DNA of 7,094 nt, taken from contig JACQGW010000418.1 of NCBI GenBank assembly GCA_016199325.1, positions 1 through 7,094 on the forward strand. Direction: 5' to 3'. Source of the stretch: Chloroflexota bacterium (GTDB lineage: Bacteria > Chloroflexota > Dehalococcoidia > JACQGW01). The translations under genes and the position numbers were made by a program. This document shows positions 1-5,329 of the stretch, piece after piece. The stretch's first letter is position 1, and each line of letters begins with the position of its first letter. The notes under the pieces were generated by a model. The model had not been told where the DNA came from, did no database searches, and saw only the letters and a program-made list of their open reading frames with translations.

Positions 1-516
1 ATGAACACACGCATCCAGGTGGAGCATCCGGTCACCGAGATGGTCACCGGGGTCGATCTGGTCAAATGGCAGCTCCGGATCGCAGGAGGCGAGCACTTGA
101 CCTTGACTTCGGGAGGGGCTACAATCCAGGGGCACGCGATGGAGTGCCGCCTGAACGCCGAGGATGCGGCGCGGGGTTTCGCGCCCGAGGTTGGGACGAT
201 CCGAGCGTACGTGCCGCCCGGCGGTCCTGGCATTCGCGTGGACAGCCATCTGTTTGCCGGGTACGAGGTCCCGCCCTATTACGATTCGCTGCTCGGCAAG
301 ATCGTCGCCTGGGGTGAAACGCGTGCCGAAGCCATCAGCCGGATGCGGCGAGCGTTGAGCGAGCTGATTGTCGAGGGGGTGCGGACGACCCGAGAGTTTC
401 ATCTCGAGGTCTTGCAGCATCCAAGCTTCCTGGCCGGCAGTGTCCAGACGAACTTCGTAGAGCGGCATTTCCCGCGCGGCGAGCAGATCACCATGAACTC
501 TGCGTTGAGCTCATAG
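1..516 (+). CDS. accC: Biotin carboxylase, 3' part (acetyl-CoA carboxylase subunit)
   Basis: This is the C-terminal third of the biotin carboxylase subunit of acetyl-CoA carboxylase. The enzyme uses ATP and bicarbonate to carboxylate biotin on the carrier protein, the first committed step of fatty acid synthesis, in the cytoplasm. The window opens inside the active-site strand MNTRIQVEHPVTE, which matches E. coli AccC from about Met289. The Asn, Arg, Gln and Glu of that strand are present, as is the Arg of MECRLNAED (window residue 50, E. coli Arg338). The catalytic Glu just before Met289 lies outside the window, so the apparent ATG at base 1 is internal and not a start. The carboxylase C-terminal domain follows (GYEVPPYYDSLLGK at 87-100) up to a TAG stop. 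Homologous propionyl-CoA or pyruvate carboxylase subunits share this domain, but the short C-terminus without a biotinyl domain and the nearby acpP favour AccC. Confidence 0.93.
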   Translation: MNTRIQVEHPVTEMVTGVDLVKWQLRIAGGEHLTLTSGGATIQGHAMECRLNAEDAARGFAPEVGTIRAYVPPGGPGIRVDSHLFAGYEVPPYYDSLLGKIVAWGETRAEAISRMRRALSELIVEGVRTTREFHLEVLQHPSFLAGSVQTNFVERHFPRGEQITMNSALSS

Positions 517-529
517 AACGGGGTGTCCT

Positions 530-1012
530 GTGGCCGGCGTCCGGCGCACGGCCCGCATCGCGGCGCTCCAGGCGCTCTTTGAAATCGATCTGACCGGCCA
601 TCAGCTCGAGGAGGTGCTCCAGCGCCGCCTTGCGGAGGTGAGGCCATCACCGGAAGGGCCCGGGCGCGCAACAACCGATGCGCCGGCTCCGAACGAGGTG
701 ATTGAGATCGGCGATCTCCCGCCGGAAGGGCGGGAGCTGGCGACAGCGCTGGTGCGCGGGGTTGTGGTACACCTGGATGCGATCGACGACATGATCCGCC
801 GGGCGGCGCCGGCCTGGCCGCTCGAACAGATGGCACGCATCGACAAGAATATCCTGCGCCTGGCGATCTGCGAGATTCTCTACTATCGGCGGACTCCGCT
901 GAAGGTCGTGATCAACGAGGCCGTTGAGCTCGCGAAGATCTTCGGCGGCGACAACTCGGCAAAGTTCGTCAACGGTGTCCTGGGCTGGGTGAGCACCCAC
1001 GTCGCGCATTGA
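530..1012 (+). CDS. nusB: Transcription antitermination factor NusB
   Basis: NusB, with NusE (ribosomal protein S10), binds boxA RNA in rRNA leaders and helps RNA polymerase resist termination. The 160-residue product shows the family from end to end: the N-terminal RRTARIAALQALFEID helix (5-20), then WPLEQMARIDKNILRLA (96-112), and the conserved INEAVELAK...SAKFVNGVLG block (128-152). It is longer than the usual 130-150 residues because of a polar, Pro/Glu/Ala-rich insert at about residues 38-66, between the first helices. The GTG start is chosen because RRxAR sits five residues inside; only a weak G-rich stretch precedes it. It begins 13 bp after accC, an adjacency also known in Bacillus (accB-accC-yqhY-nusB), though no Asp23/YqhY-type gene lies between here. 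Cotranscription with accC is likely. Function is confidently assigned by family; the insert's role is unknown. Confidence 0.95.
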   Translation: MAGVRRTARIAALQALFEIDLTGHQLEEVLQRRLAEVRPSPEGPGRATTDAPAPNEVIEIGDLPPEGRELATALVRGVVVHLDAIDDMIRRAAPAWPLEQMARIDKNILRLAICEILYYRRTPLKVVINEAVELAKIFGGDNSAKFVNGVLGWVSTHVAH

Positions 1013-1041
1013 GCGTTAATACCTCAAATACGCCATTCCCT

Positions 1042-1050
1042 GGGGAGGTG
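1042..1050 (+). promoter_or_regulatory. Ribosome binding site of acpP
   Basis: A strong Shine-Dalgarno sequence, GGGGAGGTG, has its GGAGG core at 1044-1048, seven bases before the GTG at 1056. It fixes the unusual GTG start of acpP and is the best ribosome binding site in the window, in keeping with the high expression expected of acyl carrier protein. No convincing -35/-10 promoter is visible in the 43 bp gap after nusB. Confidence 0.75.
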
Positions 1051-1055
1051 AACAG

Positions 1056-1319
1056 GTGGTAACGGTCTACGATCGGGTCAAGAGGATCATCGTCGAACAG
1101 CTCGGGGTCGACCCTGAAGAAGTCACGCTGGACGCCTCGTTCATCGATGACCTCAACGCCGATTCCCTGGACCTGGTCGAGCTGATCATGACGATGGAGG
1201 AGGAGTTCTCGAAAAACGGGAAGACGATCGAGATCTCCGACCAGGATGCTGAGAAGCTGCGGACGGTGCGCGACGCCGTCGAGTATATCAAGGAGCAGGG
1301 GATCGAGGACGAGGAGTAG
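1056..1319 (+). CDS. acpP: Acyl carrier protein
   Basis: Acyl carrier protein holds growing acyl chains on a phosphopantetheine arm during type II fatty acid synthesis in the cytoplasm. The 87-residue, strongly acidic product aligns end to end with E. coli AcpP. Helix I is [20 protein letters not shown]; the attachment motif is ADSLDLVEL with Ser37 as the modified serine; helix II is followed by EEEF and then the [15 protein letters not shown] helices. A small insertion (about residues 52-57, SKNGKT) lengthens the loop before helix III compared with the E. coli protein. The GTG start is supported by the strong ribosome binding site upstream. The gene sits 43 bp after nusB and downstream of accC, so it shares a pathway with the first gene of the window. 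No other fatty acid synthesis gene (fabD, fabF, fabG) is next to it, where acpP often lies. Confidence 0.97.
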   Translation: MVTVYDRVKRIIVEQLGVDPEEVTLDASFIDDLNADSLDLVELIMTMEEEFSKNGKTIEISDQDAEKLRTVRDAVEYIKEQGIEDEE

Positions 1320-1373
1320 GACCCGTCCGCGGTCGTCCCGCGACCCGACGCCGGGTCATTAGGAAGGCGAGCC

Positions 1374-2030
1374 ATGGGTGTATTCGGCATCGGACCGATG
1401 GAGCTGATTCTCGTGCTGATCGTCGCGCTCGTCGTGTTCGGCCCCCAACGCCTCCCGGAGATGGCCGCGGGGGTCGGGCGGGCCGTCCGGGAGTTCCGGA
1501 AGATGAGCGCAGAGCTGACCGCCGAGGTCAGCAAGGTCACCGAGGAGCTCACCGAGATCCAAAAGACGGTGACTCACGAGGTTCAGGAGGTCAAGCAGGC
1601 CGCTACTATTACGCTCGACCTGAACAGTCCGGCCAGCCATTCGCCCGCGCCGGCTGTCGCCACCTCGTCCACGCCGGCCGAGTACCCGCCGATCACCGGC
1701 AGCACGTCCACACCGGTCGAGTACCAGCCGGCGGTCGCCAGCTCGTCGGTCAACGGGATGCCCCCGGCGTCCACCGGCTCGTTCGATCAACAGGTCGCCG
1801 CCCTGCTGGCCGAGGCCAGCGCCGCCGACGTTCGCGTCAACGGCAGCCGATCGGACGATCCCTTTCAGAACGCCGTCCTCCAGCTCCAGCACGCCGACGA
1901 GCCGGTGGGCTACGCAGCAGAGAGCGGGGCCGCCCCGGTGGCGGCCGCGGCCGAGCAAGAGACGGAGCCTGAAACGGCCAGATCGGCGGCGCCGCCGGTG
2001 CTGCCGATGCAGTGGTATTCGGGGACCTAG
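1374..2030 (+). CDS. tatA: TatA/TatB-family twin-arginine translocase subunit with long disordered tail
   Basis: This is a membrane subunit of the twin-arginine translocase, which exports folded proteins. It has the TatA/TatB layout: a short periplasmic N-terminus, one membrane helix (about residues 9-21), the FGP hinge (22-24) and an amphipathic helix (about 28-43). A heptad-like helical stretch continues to about residue 76. Glu10 in the membrane helix and the GPQRLP hinge resemble TatB, while Phe before GP and LPE after it resemble Gram-positive TatA, so subtype is uncertain; with only tatC beside it, it may do both jobs. The tail (80-218) is rich in Pro, Ser, Thr and Ala with an eight-residue near-repeat (STPAEYPP at 99, STPVEYQP at 112), and is far longer than in typical TatA (about 60-90 residues). 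The ATG is preceded by AGGAAGG. tatC starts 18 bp after the stop. Confidence 0.9.
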   Translation: MGVFGIGPMELILVLIVALVVFGPQRLPEMAAGVGRAVREFRKMSAELTAEVSKVTEELTEIQKTVTHEVQEVKQAATITLDLNSPASHSPAPAVATSSTPAEYPPITGSTSTPVEYQPAVASSSVNGMPPASTGSFDQQVAALLAEASAADVRVNGSRSDDPFQNAVLQLQHADEPVGYAAESGAAPVAAAAEQETEPETARSAAPPVLPMQWYSGT

Positions 2031-2048
2031 CAAGCAAGGACGTGATTC

Positions 2049-2831
2049 ATGGCTACTGACGATCGGGCGTTCGCACCCCTGGCGAAGCTGCTCGACCCCG
2101 GTCAGGAGGAGTTCGAGGAGGGTCAAGATGTCAAGGAGATGACCCTCCTTGAACACCTGGACGAGCTGCGGCAACGGCTGATCTACGCGGCCATCGCCGT
2201 GGGCGTCGGCGTCCTGGTGTCGCTGGCGGTGGTGCCCCAGCTCTTCGACCTGCTCCTCCAGCCGGCGCGCTCGATGGACAAGGATTTCCAGGTCGTCTTC
2301 ACCGAGCTGACGGAGTATCTGGGTGTCTACATGCGCGTCGGCCTCTTCGCCGGGCTGATCCTGGCGATGCCGGTGCTGGTCTATCAGCTCGCCGCCTTCA
2401 TCGCGCCCGCGCTGACGCGCCGGGAGAAGCGGGCTCTGCTCTTGTCCATGCCACCGGTCTTCGCCTCATTCCTGACGGGCGTCGCCTTCGGCTACTACGT
2501 CCTCGTGCCGCCGGCGGTCAGCTTCCTGATCAATTTCGGCCGGCCGGTCGCCACGCCCATGATCAAGATCGAGAGCTACGTCGGCACGGTGACGACCCTC
2601 CTCCTGTGGATCGGCGTCTCCTTCGAGACACCGTTCGTCATGTTCCTCCTGGCCAAGCTCGGCATCGTCAAGGCCGACCGCTACGCCGGCCTGCGGCGCT
2701 ACGCGGCCGTCGTCGCCTTCGTGCTCGCCGCGTTCATCACGCCCACTTTCGACCCGGTGAACCAGACGCTCGTCGCGCTCCCCATCATCGTCCTCTTCGA
2801 GATCGGCATCTGGTTGAGCAAGCTCGCTTGA
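2049..2831 (+). CDS. tatC: Sec-independent protein translocase TatC
   Basis: TatC is the polytopic core of the twin-arginine translocase and binds the RR signal peptide of folded export substrates. The 260-residue product has the usual six hydrophobic segments. Family motifs appear in order: EHLDELRQRL (35-44), FIAPALTRREKR (117-128, with Glu126 matching the signal-peptide-binding Glu103 of E. coli), SFETPFV (191-197), RRYAAVVAFVLAAFITP (216-232) and the following FDPVNQ. The cytoplasmic N-terminus is about 34 residues before HLDELR, longer than in E. coli and rich in Glu and Asp. The ATG start follows AAGGACGTG at short distance; an internal start at Met31 would remove the extension but has no better ribosome binding site. 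It lies directly behind the TatA/B-type gene and 10 bp before the DNA glycosylase, which implies a shared transcript. Confidence 0.96.
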   Translation: MATDDRAFAPLAKLLDPGQEEFEEGQDVKEMTLLEHLDELRQRLIYAAIAVGVGVLVSLAVVPQLFDLLLQPARSMDKDFQVVFTELTEYLGVYMRVGLFAGLILAMPVLVYQLAAFIAPALTRREKRALLLSMPPVFASFLTGVAFGYYVLVPPAVSFLINFGRPVATPMIKIESYVGTVTTLLLWIGVSFETPFVMFLLAKLGIVKADRYAGLRRYAAVVAFVLAAFITPTFDPVNQTLVALPIIVLFEIGIWLSKLA

Positions 2832-2841
2832 TGGGTAGGTC

Positions 2842-3519
2842 ATGAAGGAAGAACTGCTTCAGCTCGCCGAACAGATCCGAGCCTGCACGAAGTGCGGGCT
2901 GGCTAAGGGACGCACGCAGGCGGTCCCCGGCGACACCCCGGCCGGGGCCGAGATCGTCTTCGTCGGCGAGGGTCCGGGGTTCCACGAGGATCAGCAGGGT
3001 CGCCCCTTCGTCGGCGCGGCCGGCCAGTTCCTGAACGAGCTCCTCGGGTCCGTCGGCCTGCGCCGGCAGGAGGTCGCAGTGCTCAACGTCGTGAAGTGCC
3101 GGCCGCCCCAGAATCGCGACCCGCTCCCGGACGAGCTGGCTGCCTGCGACCAATGGCTGGCCAGACAGCTCGCCCTTCTGCGGCCCAGGCTCGTCGTCAC
3201 GCTCGGCCGCTACTCGATGGCGAAGTACTTCCCAGGCGAGACCATCTCCCGGATCCACGGCAAGGCGCGCCGGCGCGACGGCGTCACTTACCTGCCGCTC
3301 TACCATCCGGCCGCCGCCCTTCATCAGCCCCGCCATCGCGCCGACATCGAGGCCGATTTCAAGCAGATCCCCCGCCTCCTCGCCGAGGCCCGCCAGCAGG
3401 CGACCCCGCCCGCGCCGCCACCCGAGCCGGTCGCGAGTCAGCCGGCGGCGCAGTCGCCCAGGCCGGAGCCCGAAACGAAGAAGGATGCCGCGGAACCCCG
3501 GCAACTGCCGCTTTTCTAG
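2842..3519 (+). CDS. udg: Family 4 uracil-DNA glycosylase (4Fe-4S) with clamp-motif-like C-terminus
   Basis: This enzyme removes uracil, arising from cytosine deamination, from DNA and starts base excision repair. Family 4 enzymes are common in thermophiles and carry a 4Fe-4S cluster. The four expected cysteines are Cys15 and Cys18 (CTKC), Cys86 (VVKCRPP) and Cys102. The first active-site motif is GEGPGFHED (42-50; GEAPG is the usual form), followed by GRPFVGAAGQFL. The second motif is HPAAAL (155-160) near the end of the catalytic domain. The core ends at about residue 185. A Pro/Ala/Glu-rich tail of about 40 residues follows and ends in QLPLF at the very C-terminus, close to the bacterial sliding-clamp-binding consensus. 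The gene begins 10 bp after tatC, so it is likely cotranscribed although functionally unrelated. It converges with the minus-strand membrane protein gene only 12 bp away. Confidence 0.93.
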   Translation: MKEELLQLAEQIRACTKCGLAKGRTQAVPGDTPAGAEIVFVGEGPGFHEDQQGRPFVGAAGQFLNELLGSVGLRRQEVAVLNVVKCRPPQNRDPLPDELAACDQWLARQLALLRPRLVVTLGRYSMAKYFPGETISRIHGKARRRDGVTYLPLYHPAAALHQPRHRADIEADFKQIPRLLAEARQQATPPAPPPEPVASQPAAQSPRPEPETKKDAAEPRQLPLF

Positions 3520-3531
3520 GATGGCGTGGCA

Positions 3532-5256
3532 TCACCACATGTCCAGCAAGGGAACGCTGATCCTCCTTGCGATGAAGACGCGATCAAACCAGAGATGAGC
3601 GCCGTTCGCCTCGTAGTAGACTCGGGGCTCCAGCCGGTCGCCCTCGAACACCTCTGCCACCAGCGTGAAGTCCTGCCAGGCCCCCGGCGCCGTGAAATCC
3701 AGCCCGGTCAGCGTCTGCTCGGCGACCGACTGGATCGTGCCGGACCGGTGCCGGGCGAGGTCGATCCGGGCAACCGGCATCGGCAGTTGGCGGTCCACCT
3801 TCAGCCGGAAGAACGCGCGGTACTTGCCGGAGCGCAGGGAGATTGGCTCCGAGAACGCAAGGAAGCCTGCGGGGTCTCGCCCCGCCTCTGCCAGTCGGGC
3901 CTGGTTGCCGTAGACCAGCCGGTCGGGCACGATCCGGCCAACGTGCGCGTGGAACTGGCCGCTCGTCCGCGTCGACGATGAGACGAGGCCGGGAAGCAAA
4001 CCGGCGGTGGAGACCGCCGGACCCCAGAGCCACTCCTGAAGGCGGGGACGCCCGTCGTCCGCCGAGAGTGCCAGGCGGCGGTCGGCTAGCACCAGGCCAC
4101 CGGCGAGGAGGCTGATCCCCAGCAGTACCCCGCTTGCGCCGCGGACGGCGATAGCCCATCGTCCGGGCGGCCATGCCCAGAGCGCCGCCATCGGCAGGGC
4201 CAGCAGCGGCACGACCGGCGTCAGGTAGCGGGCCGGAGCAGGTCCGGCGCCCCACCAGGCCACGTGAGACGCGTTCAACACGAGGGAGACGCCGAAGAGC
4301 CCGGCAACCAGCGCGGCCAGGAGATGCGCCCGGAAACCCAGCACGAGGAGCCCCGGGACCGCCAGCAGATAGACCGGCGCGTTCGGAAGCAGACCGGCCA
4401 TACGGTCCAGCAGCAGACCCGCCGCGCCGGTCGGAATGCCCTCCAGCGTCGACCAGGCGCCCGTGAGCGGGCGGTACGGCGCGTCGGGCCAGACGTTGCC
4501 GTACCAGCGGTAGAACAGGAGGAGCAGCAGCCCGTAGAGGGCGCCGGCGGTGGCGCCCAGGGCGAGGCTCTGGCGCCATGCGCCCCGCCGCCAGAGTGCG
4601 ACGAGGAAAAACAGGCCGACTATGCCGGCCGGGACGACGTATTTGGCGTGCAGCCACGGCAGCGCGCCGAGGACGAGTCCGGCGGCGATACATCGCATGA
4701 GCCTGGGCGAGGCGACGGCGCGAGCGGTTGGTAGCCGATCGACGAGTAGGCCGACGGCGGCCAGCGTCAGGAGAGCGGCAGGCACTTCGGTGTAGACCTG
4801 GGTGGCGAAGATGACCACCGGGAGGGAGGCCGCGACGGCCGCTGTTGCGAAGGCGGCCGCGCCGGCCGACGCGGTGACGGTGCGACACACCGAGAACGTC
4901 AGCGCGGCCAGGAGAGCGCCCAGCAGGACGACGACGGCGGACGCTCCCAGACGTCCGGCGACGGCGTACGCCGGGAGGATGATCAGCGGGAGGCCGATGC
5001 CATGCACGCTCCGGATGCGGCCATCGGCCTGATAGTCGAAGCCGTGCTTGAACTGCACGTCGGCGTACTGATTCCGCAGGTCGACGTCGCCGTCCACCAG
5101 CAGGCTCTCGGCCAGCGTCAGATAGTCCGTTTCGTCTCCGGCCACGAGAAATGTCTGGAAACTCGTGCCGATGATCGCAGCGTAGAGGAGCAGCGCGGCG
5201 ATCAGCACCAGTGGCATGCCACGCTGGTTTTGATGGATGCGGCTTGGCGATTTCAT
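3532..5256 (-). CDS. Polytopic membrane protein, probable GT-C type glycosyltransferase with C-terminal beta-rich domain
   Basis: The 574-residue product is mostly hydrophobic, with about ten predicted membrane segments between residues 15 and 395. After the first membrane helix comes the acidic loop GDETDYLTLAESLLVDGDVDL (40-60), typical in place and pattern of lipid-linked-sugar-dependent GT-C glycosyltransferases. WLHAKYVVP (201-209) and WWGAGPAPARYLTPVVPLLALP (334-355) also fit these families. The last 140 residues lack membrane helices and read as beta strands (SGKYRAFFRLKVD at 476, DFTLVAEVF at 529, LWFDRVFIAR at 555), resembling a carbohydrate-binding-like sandwich, presumably extracytoplasmic. 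Sugar donor and acceptor cannot be told. The ATG lies at the edge of the tandem repeat upstream and has no Shine-Dalgarno sequence; Met14 is an alternative start, equally unsupported. It follows the methyltransferase gene on the same strand, suggesting envelope glycan modification. A plain membrane protein of unknown function remains possible. Confidence 0.75.
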   Translation of the reverse strand: MKSPSRIHQNQRGMPLVLIAALLLYAAIIGTSFQTFLVAGDETDYLTLAESLLVDGDVDLRNQYADVQFKHGFDYQADGRIRSVHGIGLPLIILPAYAVAGRLGASAVVVLLGALLAALTFSVCRTVTASAGAAAFATAAVAASLPVVIFATQVYTEVPAALLTLAAVGLLVDRLPTARAVASPRLMRCIAAGLVLGALPWLHAKYVVPAGIVGLFFLVALWRRGAWRQSLALGATAGALYGLLLLLFYRWYGNVWPDAPYRPLTGAWSTLEGIPTGAAGLLLDRMAGLLPNAPVYLLAVPGLLVLGFRAHLLAALVAGLFGVSLVLNASHVAWWGAGPAPARYLTPVVPLLALPMAALWAWPPGRWAIAVRGASGVLLGISLLAGGLVLADRRLALSADDGRPRLQEWLWGPAVSTAGLLPGLVSSSTRTSGQFHAHVGRIVPDRLVYGNQARLAEAGRDPAGFLAFSEPISLRSGKYRAFFRLKVDRQLPMPVARIDLARHRSGTIQSVAEQTLTGLDFTAPGAWQDFTLVAEVFEGDRLEPRVYYEANGAHLWFDRVFIARRISVPLLDMW

Positions 5257-5329
5257 GCGTCACTGCGTCATTACGTCACGCGTCATGCGTCACGCGTCAC
5301 GCGTCATGCGTCATTGCGTCATTACGTCA
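5254..5329. repeat. Tandem array of ten 7-8 bp units, CAYGCGT / CAYTRCGT
   Basis: Ten head-to-tail units fill the gap between the methyltransferase and membrane protein genes. Five or six are 7 bp (CATGCGT or CACGCGT) and the rest 8 bp (CACTGCGT, CATTGCGT, CATTACGT). The order is symmetric at the ends: the first three units (5254-5276) recur as the last three (5305-5327) with a single C/T difference, so the array may have grown by duplication of blocks. On the minus strand the units read TGACGCA, TGACGCG and TGACGTAA. The array supplies the TAA stop of the methyltransferase and the ATG of the membrane protein. From memory, similar TGACGC arrays are scattered between genes in Chloroflexota genomes; this was not checked. 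Confidence 0.9.

Noticed and set aside
1359..2174. 271-codon minus-strand open frame opposite tatA
   Set aside because: The plus strand encodes an evident TatA/TatB protein with ribosome binding site. The antisense frame is Arg/Gly/Leu-rich without motifs and spans two genes.
3520..3540. Bidirectional terminator between the convergent genes
   Set aside because: Only a 4 bp GTGG/CCAC pairing is present and there is no T-tract in either direction, so no terminator can be claimed in this 12 bp gap.
3584..5263. 559-codon minus-strand frame overlapping the membrane protein gene
   Set aside because: The product is Arg/Pro/Gly-rich with no membrane pattern, while the other frame gives a coherent polytopic protein with known loop motifs.
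5254..5329. Possible CRISPR array
   Set aside because: Units are only 7-8 bp and directly abut each other with no spacers; no cas genes are nearby. It is a simple tandem repeat.
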